This document shows positions 9,015 to 16,569 of a stretch of 64,000 nucleotides of DNA, in pieces. How positions within the stretch are numbered: the stretch's first letter is position 1; each line of letters opens with the position of its first letter. The position numbers and the translations under genes were made by a program. The stretch covers positions 90,526 through 154,525 of the forward strand of contig NZ_BQUN01000111.1 in the NCBI RefSeq assembly GCF_026008495.1, in the 5' to 3' direction. The notes below the pieces were generated by a model. It saw only the letters and a list, made by a program, of their open reading frames with translations, was not told the origin of the DNA and searched no databases. This DNA is from Streptomyces sp. A012304. Lineage in GTDB: Bacteria > Actinomycetota > Actinomycetes > Streptomycetales > Streptomycetaceae.

Positions 9015-9461
9015 ATGCTCAACGCACTCGAGGTGTTCACCACCGTGGTCGTCGGCCTGATGGTGGGGGTGGAGTTATCCGTCGCCTTCGTCATCAACCC
9101 GATCCTCAACGGACTCCCCGAGGACAGCGGCGTACTCGGCCGCGCCCACGGGGGCCGGATGCTCGGCGCCGTGATGCCGGTCTGGTACATCACCTCGCTC
9201 GTCCTCACCGCGGTGTGGGCCGTCGCCGGATGGCACCACCCCGGCGTCGGCCTCGTCGTCATCGCTGCCGCGCTGCTGATCCTGAGCGTGATCATGTCGC
9301 TTCTGCTGCTCGTCCCGATCAACAACCGAGGCAAGACGTGGACCCCGGAGAACCGGCCCGAGGACTGGAAGGAGCAGAGGAACCGCTGGGACCGCTTCCA
9401 CTACGTCCGCGTCGCCGTCATCATCGCCGCCTTCACCCTGCTGGTCGCCGCCCTCACCTGA
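9015..9461 (+). CDS. DUF1772 (anthrone-oxygenase-like) membrane protein
   Basis: 148-residue integral membrane protein with four hydrophobic segments (about 5-28, 54-74, 78-99 and 127-147). The conserved stretches NPILNGLP and LLVPINNRGKTW, followed by W-R-H-Y residues, are typical of DUF1772. The family name "anthrone oxygenase-like" rests on distant homology, so no substrate can be given. A good Shine-Dalgarno (TGGAGGGG) precedes ATG 9015. Expression is probably controlled by the divergent TetR through the CTAGC repeats. Confidence 0.84.
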   Translation: MLNALEVFTTVVVGLMVGVELSVAFVINPILNGLPEDSGVLGRAHGGRMLGAVMPVWYITSLVLTAVWAVAGWHHPGVGLVVIAAALLILSVIMSLLLLVPINNRGKTWTPENRPEDWKEQRNRWDRFHYVRVAVIIAAFTLLVAALT

Positions 9462-9530
9462 GCCCGCGGGCCGACACCGGGCAGGTGGGCACACGCGCTG
9501 CGACAGGACAGCCCGTCTCGCTCGCCGGAA

Positions 9531-10121
9531 TCAGCCCTCACCTGCCTGCGCGACAGATGTGCGCAGCAACTGGGCCATTGATCGGCCGGCCACCCGCAGC
9601 GGTTCTGGATCACGAGCAGTCCGGCTGAGCATGAACGCCCCCTCAAGCATCATGATCATCGAGTAGGCGAGCGATCGTGCCGCCGTTGGGTCGACCACCC
9701 AACGGCCGAACCACTGCGCCGCGGCGTCGACCCACTCCTCGAACACCTCTGCCGTCGCGGCCCGCAGCACCTCATTGCTGCTGGCGACCTCCAATGCGAC
9801 CGTCCCGATCGGGCATGCGTCTGCGTAGTCGGCCGCGGCAAGGTCGTCCGCGGCTGCCTCGAAGGCGTGCACGAGGGATTCGGCAGGGTCCGGCACACTG
9901 TCCAGCAGAGCCAACACCATTCGGCCGTACTCGGGACCGGACGTGCGGATCATGTCCTCGGCCAGTTGCTGCTTGCCGCCGGGGAAGAAGTGATAGATCG
10001 AGCCGAACGGCGCTTCTGCCTCCGTCGCGACCCGCTTGAGGCCGGTCGCCGAGTAGCCGTGGCGGCGGAACAGCATCGCGGCAGCACCCTGGATCCTGGC
10101 TCGTGTGTCCGATTGTCCCAT
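9531..10121 (-). CDS. TetR-family repressor, LmrA/YxaF type
   Basis: 196-residue regulator. The HTH occupies about residues 8-52 (AAAMLFRRHGYSATGLKRVA, then FGSIYHFFPGGKQQL). The C-domain carries DACPIGTVALEVA, a hallmark of the LmrA/YxaF branch. It is divergent from the alpha/beta hydrolase gene, with a 60-base intergenic region containing an AGATTG/CAATCT inverted repeat. Members of this branch often sense flavonoid-like or drug-like molecules; the ligand here is unknown. Confidence 0.9.
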   Translation of the reverse strand: MGQSDTRARIQGAAAMLFRRHGYSATGLKRVATEAEAPFGSIYHFFPGGKQQLAEDMIRTSGPEYGRMVLALLDSVPDPAESLVHAFEAAADDLAAADYADACPIGTVALEVASSNEVLRAATAEVFEEWVDAAAQWFGRWVVDPTAARSLAYSMIMMLEGAFMLSRTARDPEPLRVAGRSMAQLLRTSVAQAGEG

Positions 10122-10145
10122 TGCCCGCTGCTCTCCCTGCCTCCA

Positions 10146-10165
10146 AGATTGCAGTAGAACAATCT
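10146..10165. promoter_or_regulatory. putative LmrA/YxaF-type operator
   Basis: AGATTG (10146-10151) and CAATCT (10160-10165) form an inverted repeat with an 8-base centre. It lies 16 bases upstream of the hydrolase start and 24 bases upstream of the divergent TetR start, the expected place for a shared operator. Confidence 0.6.
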
Positions 10166-10181
10166 ATCAAATGGGGGTCTG

Positions 10182-11039
10182 ATGCCGAGGATCGAGCTGT
10201 CGTCCGGACCGGTTGACTACCAGGACACCGGCGGTGAAGGGCCAGTGCTGGTGTTCGGCCACGGTATGCCGATGAACGAGACCCAGTGGCGCAAGGTGGT
10301 CCCGCTGCTGGACGGATACCGCTGTGTCCTGCCTACGCTGCCTCTCGGCGGTCACCGCCGGCCGATGAATCCGGACGCCGACCTGTCCCAGCGTGGTGTC
10401 GCCCGGCTCCTGGGCGAGTTCATCGAACGGCTCGGCCTGGACCAGGTGACCCTCGTCCTCAACGACTGGGGCGGGGGCCAGTTCCTGGTGTCGGAAGGGC
10501 AGGACCAGCGGCTCGCGCGCCTGGTGCTGGTGGCCTGCGAGGCCTTCGACAACTTTCCCCCCGGGCCCGCCAAGGCGATGGCCCAGGTATGCAGGGTCCC
10601 CGGCGCAGTCTGGCTCCTGACCCGACTCATGGGCATCCCCGCGTTCCGCCACAACCGGGCCGGATACGGTGGGATGAGCCTGCGCGGGATCCCCGACGAG
10701 ATCATGGACGACTGGTTCGCTCCCGCCACCCGCAGCAGGGCCATTCGCAAGGACCTCGCCAAGTTCGCCACCGGAGCACCCGACCGCAGGACACTGCTGG
10801 CCTGGAGCGAGCGACTGCGTGCGTTCGACCGCCCGGTACTGGTCGTCTGGGCGACCGAGGACAGACTGATGCCGCGTGAGCACGGCCCCCGCCTGGCCGA
10901 GTTGTACCCGCAGGGCCGGCTGATCGAGATCGCCGACTCGTCCACCCTCATCCCAGAGGACCAACCCGAACGACTTGCCGACGTGCTGACGGACTTTCTT
11001 GTCCAGACCGGAGCAGAGCCGATCCGACACGCCGACTGA
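10182..11039 (+). CDS. alpha/beta hydrolase, haloalkane-dehalogenase-like nucleophile
   Basis: 285-residue cytoplasmic alpha/beta-hydrolase. The oxyanion-type motif FGHGMPMNETQWRKV is at residues 25-39. The nucleophile elbow is LVLNDWGGG, with Asp95 followed by Trp, as in haloalkane dehalogenases rather than the usual Ser. A cap region follows (about 130-195). The late strand carries VVWATEDRLMP, a possible acid. At the place where the catalytic His normally sits (D-x-G-H) the sequence reads ADSSTLIPEDQPERLA and lacks His. The start ATG 10182 follows GGGGGT. The divergent TetR probably controls it. Confidence 0.87.
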   Translation: MPRIELSSGPVDYQDTGGEGPVLVFGHGMPMNETQWRKVVPLLDGYRCVLPTLPLGGHRRPMNPDADLSQRGVARLLGEFIERLGLDQVTLVLNDWGGGQFLVSEGQDQRLARLVLVACEAFDNFPPGPAKAMAQVCRVPGAVWLLTRLMGIPAFRHNRAGYGGMSLRGIPDEIMDDWFAPATRSRAIRKDLAKFATGAPDRRTLLAWSERLRAFDRPVLVVWATEDRLMPREHGPRLAELYPQGRLIEIADSSTLIPEDQPERLADVLTDFLVQTGAEPIRHAD

Positions 11040-11040
11040 G

Positions 11041-11412
11041 TGCGAGGGCCGCAGGTGAGGGTGGCGGGCCATGATCGTCAGGATGTCCGCTGTCCGCTGT
11101 CCGGCGTCGGGACGGCCGAGGATCCGGTTCAGCCAGGCAGGGCCGCCGTACAGCCCGGCCATGGGGTGTCTGTGGCCGTCGAAGAACTCCAGCAGTCCGT
11201 CCCGTCGCATGTCCGCGCGGCTGATCCGCTGCCACGGAAGGAACCTGACGGTCCACAGCCGCCGTATCCACACACCACTGCGGCCGGCGGAGACCCGTCT
11301 CCTGAGCCAGTGCGGTGAGCCGCTGTTCACGGATCCGCTGTCGCCGGCGTCTGCTGTCTCTGCGCGCGGTGCGCCGCGTCCCCGTGTACGCGGTGAGGCC
11401 GGGGATGTTCAC
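11041..11412 (-). pseudogene. frameshifted hypothetical gene
   Basis: On the minus strand a GGAGG (about 11418-11422) is well spaced before GTG 11412. The reading MNIPGLTAYTGTRR-RQRIREQRLTALAQETG continues for ~40 codons, then turns Gln/Val/Arg-rich. One base out of phase the text becomes protein-like again: RRLWTVRFLPWQRI, DGLLEFFDGHRHPMAGLYGG, PAWLNRILGRPD, ADILTIMARHP. It has strong G/C third positions and runs to about 11041. I read this as one ~120-residue protein broken by a frameshift near 11290. The second frame has no stop before it enters the antisense of the hydrolase, so the 3' end is also damaged or uncertain. The family is not recognised. Confidence 0.5.
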
Positions 11413-11462
11413 GGGATGCCTCCGAGGCAGGTCGCTGCTGGGGTACTGGTTCGGTGTCCGCT

Positions 11463-13397
11463 TCAGAGGCCGGGGGTACGAGTGCGAAGCCGTGGTTGCC
11501 GTCCGAGGAGTTCGGCCAGGCCCTGGCGGGTCGTGGCGAGGACCACCCGGTCCTGCGGGCGCAGGACGTACCCGGGGTGCGGCTCCCACACGAGACCGGC
11601 GGGCCGCTCGGTGTCGTCGTGGGCCGGGGTGGCGGCGAGGTCGGGGAGGCGGTCGTCGGGGGCGGCGGTGTCCAGGGCGAGGACGCGCCAGGCGCCGGGC
11701 CGGAAGGACTCGGCCACCGTGCGTCCCTCCAACTGGGGGTGCCCGGCGACGCTCAGGGCCGCGAAGAGCAGGACACGGCGTTCGACGGGGATGGCGCCGA
11801 GGATCTGGCGGCCCATCATGGCGCCGGCGAAGGCGGGCGCGGCGAGGGTGGAGACGCTGCGGCTGCGGGTGAGGGCGTGGGGGTGGGCGGCGCGCAGGGT
11901 GCGGTGGACGGCGGTGGCGAAGTCGTCGTCGTAGAGGCGGAGTGCTGTGCGCAGGCCGGGTTTGACGGAACGCGCGTACAGGGCGGCTTCGAGGTTGGTG
12001 GTGTCGTTGCTGGTGAGGGCGAGCAGGGCGTGGGCACGGTCGATCCTGGCGGCTTCCAGGACGCCTTCCTGGGTGACGTCGCCCACGACGGTGGGTACGC
12101 GCAGGCGGCGGGCGAGCGGGATGCCGCGTGCCTCGGGGTCCTCCTCCACGCACACCACGGGGATACCGAGCTCGTGCAGCCGGGACAGGACGCGGGTGCC
12201 GATCTTGCCGAGGCCGAGCAGGACGACGTGGCCGGACAGGCCGCGGGGCGGGCGGCGCAGCGAGACGGCGGTGCGGAAGGTGCCGAACGCCTCCAGGGCG
12301 GCGGCGAGCAGCACGGGCAGGAACAGCAGTCCGGCCAGACCGGCGAGGAGCTGGAGCACCTGACGGCTCGTGGCTTCGTCGAGGGCGGGGTCGTTGATGG
12401 CGAAGAGGTCGAGCAGGGTGAGGTAGGCGGCGTGCAGCGGAGGGCCGTCGGTGGTCAGCGAGGTGGCGACGGCCAGACCCAGCACACAGGTCACCAGTCC
12501 GGCCAGTGACCAGCGCAGCCGGGCCGGGAACAGGGTGGCGAGCGGCAGCCCCCGTCCGGCCAGGCGGCCCGGCGGGGGCGTGGCGCCGGTGTGGGTGACG
12601 GTCTCCAGGACGACCGTGCCGCGTCCGGTGGCGGCGGCCACCGTCTCGTCGTCGGGCAGCAGCGTCGGCCCCTCCCGGCCGCTGGCGTCCGAACCCTCCG
12701 CACCGGCCGGGTCGTCGGTGGTCGACGACAGCAGGGCGAGCGTGCACAGGCCGGGGTCGGCCACCTCGCCCGCGGCCGGTGGTGTGCGTTCCACCGCGCG
12801 CAGCAGCAGCCCGTCGGCCTGGACGACCTTGCTGGTGCCCGTGACGGCGGTGGCCGCGAGGGCGGGAGCGGCGGTGTCCGCGTCCGACAGGACGGTGGTG
12901 GAGGTGTCCAGCGCCGCCGGGTCCAGTCCGGGGACGGCCAGGACGGCGGCCTGGTCGAGGAGTTCCTCCAGGCGTTGGCCCAGCTTGCGGTTGTAGAGCC
13001 GGATGACCAGGCGCAGCCGGGGGTTGAGCCGGCGGGCGGCGAGCGCGGCGCGGATGTTGGTCTCGTCGTCGTCATGAACCAGGGCCAGCGCGGCGGCCCC
13101 GTGTACCCCGGCCTCGGCCAGCACGCTCTCGTCCAGGTCGGGGGCTTCGAGCACGCGCGGCGCGTCCGGGCCGGTGTCCGTGCGTCCGATCACGGACTGC
13201 ACCCGGCCCAGCAGGGCCGAGGCACGTGCTCGCGCCACGGTGCCGGTCCGGGGCGCCGGCGGGACGACGAGGGTGACCCGCTCCCGGTACACCGCGGTGA
13301 GCTCGTCGGCCAGCCGCTCGGCGAGCGCGTCGTCGCCGCACACGATCATGTGCCCCGATCGGGGAACACGCCGAGCGGGCTGCGGGAACACCGTCAT
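11463..13397 (-). CDS. membrane protein with two TrkA-N/RCK-type NAD-binding modules
   Basis: 644-residue protein. An N-terminal nucleotide-binding module (about residues 8-150, MIVCGDDALAERLADEL) is followed by a low-complexity linker. Two or three membrane segments with a pore-loop-like stretch (about 275-365, LAGLVTCVLGLAVATSLT and LLAGLAGLLFLPVLLAAAL) lead to a second classical Rossmann module (about 385-520, VVLLGLGKIGTRVLSRL, then CVEEDPEARG) and a TrkA-C-like end. This two-RCK layout resembles actinobacterial "potassium transporter TrkA"/CASTOR-like proteins. The GGGGAGGTG site before ATG 13397 decides the start. It overlaps the next upstream gene by four bases and is in line with the antiporter gene, so K+/H+ balance is the likely role. 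Confidence 0.83.
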   Translation of the reverse strand: MTVFPQPARRVPRSGHMIVCGDDALAERLADELTAVYRERVTLVVPPAPRTGTVARARASALLGRVQSVIGRTDTGPDAPRVLEAPDLDESVLAEAGVHGAAALALVHDDDETNIRAALAARRLNPRLRLVIRLYNRKLGQRLEELLDQAAVLAVPGLDPAALDTSTTVLSDADTAAPALAATAVTGTSKVVQADGLLLRAVERTPPAAGEVADPGLCTLALLSSTTDDPAGAEGSDASGREGPTLLPDDETVAAATGRGTVVLETVTHTGATPPPGRLAGRGLPLATLFPARLRWSLAGLVTCVLGLAVATSLTTDGPPLHAAYLTLLDLFAINDPALDEATSRQVLQLLAGLAGLLFLPVLLAAALEAFGTFRTAVSLRRPPRGLSGHVVLLGLGKIGTRVLSRLHELGIPVVCVEEDPEARGIPLARRLRVPTVVGDVTQEGVLEAARIDRAHALLALTSNDTTNLEAALYARSVKPGLRTALRLYDDDFATAVHRTLRAAHPHALTRSRSVSTLAAPAFAGAMMGRQILGAIPVERRVLLFAALSVAGHPQLEGRTVAESFRPGAWRVLALDTAAPDDRLPDLAATPAHDDTERPAGLVWEPHPGYVLRPQDRVVLATTRQGLAELLGRQPRLRTRTPGL

Positions 13398-13750
13398 ACG
13401 GCACCTCCCCGGGGACCGGGACGAGGACGAAGCCCTGCGGACGCCCGTGCCGGGCGGCCCTGAGCGCATCGGGTGGCGGCATCGAGGGCAGCGCCGCGCT
13501 CACCCTCGCCGACGCCGACCAGCGGGCTGCGGGTCCGCGCGATGAGGTCCGCGATCCGCGTGAGGCCGGCGTTCTCCTCGACCGTCGGCGGGCCGGGGCT
13601 GCCGGGAGGCACGACGGCGTACGGCGCGGCGTCGGTGCCGGCGACCAGGAGCGCGGGTAACCGGTACCGGGCCGGCAGCCGGACCGCGTGGGCGGCGTCC
13701 CCGTCGGTGGTGACGTACGGGCAGGGCTCGGCGCGGTCACGCGCCGACAC
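13394..13750 (-). CDS. short, degenerate CBS-domain protein
   Basis: 118-residue protein from GTG 13750, which lies inside the last codons of the antiporter gene (14-base overlap). The stop overlaps the start of the RCK protein (ATGA). The core PYVTTDGDAAHAVRLPARYR, then LPALLVAGTDAAPYAVVP, looks like a CBS repeat that normally binds adenosyl ligands. The second repeat (DLIARTRSPLVGVGEGERGA) is short and the tail is Arg/Pro-rich. Overlap on both sides argues it is translated as part of a three-gene antiporter/CBS/RCK operon, although the protein may have lost full function. Confidence 0.6.
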   Translation of the reverse strand: MSARDRAEPCPYVTTDGDAAHAVRLPARYRLPALLVAGTDAAPYAVVPPGSPGPPTVEENAGLTRIADLIARTRSPLVGVGEGERGAALDAATRCAQGRPARASAGLRPRPGPRGGAV

Positions 13751-14972
13751 GGCCGGCCTCCTTGGCGGCGGGCGGTGTGTCGGCACCGGAGGGTACGCCC
13801 GTGAGGTCCTCGACGTGGAAGAGACGAGCGATCGGCACGTCGGTGGAGCTGTGGGCGACGATCGAGAAGGCGATGCACACGGCGATGAGTGTGAACGCCT
13901 CCTCGCCCTGCGGGATCCCGGCCTGGAGCACGAGCAGCCCGTACACCACCGAGGCGAAACCCTTCGGCCCGAACCAGGCCGCGACCAGCTTCTCCTGCCG
14001 GGTGAACCGGGTGCCGAGCAGCGACAGCAGCAGCGACGCCGGGCGGATCAGCACGATGGCCAGGACGACGGCGACGTACCCGCCGAAGGACAGGTCACCG
14101 AACAACTGCGGGGTCAGCAGCGCGCCGAACACCAGCAGCGCCGCGAACTTCGCCAGCTCCGCCAGTGCCTCGCCCAGCGGCTCGAACGCCTCCTTCGCCT
14201 CCAGTGAGCGTGCGGTGAGCACGGCGCCCGCGGAGAACGCGGCGAGGTAGGGGTTGGCGTGCGTGAGGTGGCAGACCGCGTACAGGATCACGCCGATCGC
14301 CAGCGGCAGCAGCGGCTGGAGCTTGGGCTCGGCGCCCAGCAGCCGGAACCGTACGAGCTCGATGACGACGTAGGGCAGGACGAGGCCGAAGACCAGCCCG
14401 AGGACCAGCTCCAGGGCGATCTTCCCCAGGGACGCCTCGGCGTGCCCGGAGGTCGGCCCGGCCGCCGCGATCAGGATGAGGACGACGGGCAGCGCGAGCC
14501 CGTCGTTGATGCCGCTCTCCACGTTCAGCAACTGCCGCAGTTTCGACGGGACTTCCTTGCGGCCGACGATCGCGGAGGCGAAGACCGGGTCGGTCGGCGC
14601 GAGAACCGCGCCGACCAGGAAGGACGTCGTCCAGTCCAGGCCCACCAGGTAGTGGGTGACCAACGCCATGCCGACGAAGGCCAGCGGCATGCCGAGCCCC
14701 AGCGCGCGGGCCGGGTTGCGCCAGTTCGCGCGCAGTTTGGGGAAGGAGACGTGCATGCCGTCGGTGAACAGCACCGCGAACAGCGCCAGGTCCGCCGTCA
14801 CCGACACGATCTCGCTGTTCGGCGTGATGTGGATCAGACCGAGGAACCCGTCGCTGACGAGCGCGCCGCCGACCAGGAAGAGCAGCGATGTCGACAGCAC
14901 CGTGCGGGCGGCGAGACCCGACAGCAGCACGGCGATCAGCAGCGCCACCCCGAAGACCACGACGAGCACCAT
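13737..14972 (-). CDS. CPA1-type Na+(K+)/H+ antiporter (NhaP-like)
   Basis: 411-residue membrane antiporter with about 12 hydrophobic segments. The signature PTDPVFASAI, and then NVESGINDGLALP with the Asn-Asp pair of electroneutral CPA1 exchangers, are both present. The C-terminal tail is short and soluble (about 25 residues). The start was chosen as ATG 14972, where hydrophobic text begins; TTG 14978 is possible. The first gene of a minus-strand operon with the CBS and RCK genes, it is preceded by a leader sharing a 25-base identity with the leader of nhaA, implying common post-transcriptional or transcriptional control. Na+ or K+ preference cannot be told from sequence. Confidence 0.9.
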   Translation of the reverse strand: MVLVVVFGVALLIAVLLSGLAARTVLSTSLLFLVGGALVSDGFLGLIHITPNSEIVSVTADLALFAVLFTDGMHVSFPKLRANWRNPARALGLGMPLAFVGMALVTHYLVGLDWTTSFLVGAVLAPTDPVFASAIVGRKEVPSKLRQLLNVESGINDGLALPVVLILIAAAGPTSGHAEASLGKIALELVLGLVFGLVLPYVVIELVRFRLLGAEPKLQPLLPLAIGVILYAVCHLTHANPYLAAFSAGAVLTARSLEAKEAFEPLGEALAELAKFAALLVFGALLTPQLFGDLSFGGYVAVVLAIVLIRPASLLLSLLGTRFTRQEKLVAAWFGPKGFASVVYGLLVLQAGIPQGEEAFTLIAVCIAFSIVAHSSTDVPIARLFHVEDLTGVPSGADTPPAAKEAGRVGA

Positions 14973-15000
14973 GACCAAGACCCCCGATCGGCGAAGAGAG

Positions 15001-15060
15001 CTCTCCCAAGACCGCCGACCAGACTTCCCGGCACACCGAGGGCACCGTACACGGTCTTTA
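15001..15060 (-). ncRNA. antiporter leader copy A, candidate structured cis-regulatory RNA
   Basis: Read on the minus strand, the leader of the NhaP-type gene begins TAAAGACCGTGTACGG and contains GTGTGCCGGGAAGTCTGG followed by TCGGCG (identity block 15013-15037). Nearly the same sequence precedes nhaA at 16474-16521. The block can form local G/C helices (for example GCCG with CGGC). It ends about 40 bases before the start codon and codes for nothing conserved. I do not know a riboswitch class with this consensus. The class, ligand and structure are inference. Confidence 0.55.
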
Positions 15061-15294
15061 CGCGGCGTTGACAGACTCTCGGCGCGCAGCCACGGCACCC
15101 CGTACGTTGCCGGATTCCGGCATCGAGCATGGCCCGAGACGTGTTTCAGCGGGCCTGGTGCGGTGCTGTGGAAGTCAGTTCGGTTCGGCCCTCTTTGCCG
15201 GGGACGGGCAGCGATCCCGCGGTGGACGGAGTACCCTCCTGCGACCACGCGTCGAGAAGATGTCGTCGGCGCATTCGATTCGGGAGGAACCCGC

Positions 15295-16374
15295 ATGGCG
15301 GGACGGGACGTGTCCGAGAGGCACGACGAGTACGAGGCCTACCTGGAGGGGTACGCCCGTATCCTCGCCGACGCCTCGGCGACCGGCCGCCGGCTCTCCC
15401 GGGACGAACTGGCTTCACGCCGTGCCCAGGGCGAACAGGCCGCCGAGGCCGGGATCGGGCTGCGCGCCCTGGTCGGCGCCCACATGGCAGCCACCCGGGC
15501 GCACTGGCCCACCGGGAGCGGCGCGAACGTGGACGACGTGCTGTCCGCCGCCACACAGGCTCTCGACGCGTTCGCCGAGGGCTACGAACGGGCCCAGCGG
15601 CACGCCGTGCGCCAGGAGGAGGCCGCCCGCCGGGAGTTCATCGACGACCTGCTGTACGGCCGCAGCGACCTGGGCCGACTCGCCCAGCGCGCGGAACGCT
15701 ACGGGCTGCGGCTGTCGTACGAGCACGCGGTCGCCGTGGCACGCGGTACGGCCGCCTACGAGGAGGGCGACCCGGTTCTTCGGGAGGTGGAGCGGGCTCT
15801 GATAGGCAGGTTCGGCGACCGCAGCGTCCTCCTCACCACCAAGGACGGCCGACTCGTGTGCGTCGCCCCCGGCGACCAGGACGAGATCCTCGGGCACTTC
15901 GCCAAGCAGGCGTTCGCCGCGACCGGCGGCGGACAGGTGGCGATCGGCCGCCCGCACGCCGGCCCGGCGGGTGTCGTCCAGTCGTACGAGGAGGCTCTGA
16001 ACGCCCTCGACCTGGCCGAACGTCTGGAACTCGACGATCCCGTACTGCGCGCCGCCGACCTCCTCGTCTACCCCGTCCTCACGCGTGACCGGCAGGCCAT
16101 GGCCGACTTGGTGGAAAGCGCCCTCGGCCCACTGCGCCAGGCCCGCGGCGGCGCCCAGCCGCTCCTTGACACCCTCACCGCCTACTTCGACTCCGGCTGC
16201 GTCTCCGCGGAGGCGGCCCGGCGGCTGTCGCTGAGCGTGCGCGCCTTCACCTACCGTCTGGAACGCATCCACAAGCTCACCGGCGCCGACCCGTCCGACC
16301 CGGTGCACCGCTACACCCTCCAGACCGCGGTGATCGGCGCCCGGCTGCTGGACTGGCCGACGAAACCCTTCTGA
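15295..16374 (+). CDS. PucR/CdaR-type transcriptional regulator
   Basis: 359-residue regulator. An N-terminal helical region (about 1-120) is followed by a GGDEF-like middle domain (about 125-250, HAVAVARGTAAYEEGDPVLR). The C-terminal PucR HTH domain (about 290-350) reads LLDTLTAYFDSGCVSAEAAR and then RRLSLSVRAFTYRLERIHKLTG. GGGAGG precedes ATG 15295. It is divergent from the antiporter operon and immediately upstream of nhaA, so it may regulate one or both antiporters. No binding site can be assigned. Confidence 0.88.
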   Translation: MAGRDVSERHDEYEAYLEGYARILADASATGRRLSRDELASRRAQGEQAAEAGIGLRALVGAHMAATRAHWPTGSGANVDDVLSAATQALDAFAEGYERAQRHAVRQEEAARREFIDDLLYGRSDLGRLAQRAERYGLRLSYEHAVAVARGTAAYEEGDPVLREVERALIGRFGDRSVLLTTKDGRLVCVAPGDQDEILGHFAKQAFAATGGGQVAIGRPHAGPAGVVQSYEEALNALDLAERLELDDPVLRAADLLVYPVLTRDRQAMADLVESALGPLRQARGGAQPLLDTLTAYFDSGCVSAEAARRLSLSVRAFTYRLERIHKLTGADPSDPVHRYTLQTAVIGARLLDWPTKPF

Positions 16375-16470
16375 ACCGCCCCCGCAGGGCGCCCAAACGT
16401 GATGATGATCGCATCGGCACGCCCGTATCGGGAGCGCTCGGGACGCATGCCCCGAGCCGGGGCGGTTAGT

Positions 16471-16530
16471 GTGTAAAGAACGCGTCAAAGGCGCGGGGTG
16501 TGCCGGGAAGTCTGGTCGGCGTCGAAGGGC
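16471..16530 (+). ncRNA. antiporter leader copy B, candidate structured cis-regulatory RNA
   Basis: Upstream of nhaA the sequence TAAAGAACGCGTCAAAGG leads into the same 25-base block found in leader A (here 16497-16521). The start codon is 49 bases downstream at 16570, after a GGAGG near 16555. Outside the block the two leaders differ in sequence but keep a TAAAGA element at the same distance, which argues for selection on the RNA or on a shared promoter-proximal site rather than a recent duplication. Confidence 0.57.
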
Positions 16531-16569
16531 ACGTACGCCCAGGACTCGATGCTGTGGAGGTCTTCCCGG

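Noticed and set aside
15001..15060. Leader A as a known c-di-AMP (ydaO) or cobalamin riboswitch
   Set aside because: GGGAAG alone is insufficient; the rest of either consensus is absent and the leader is too short.
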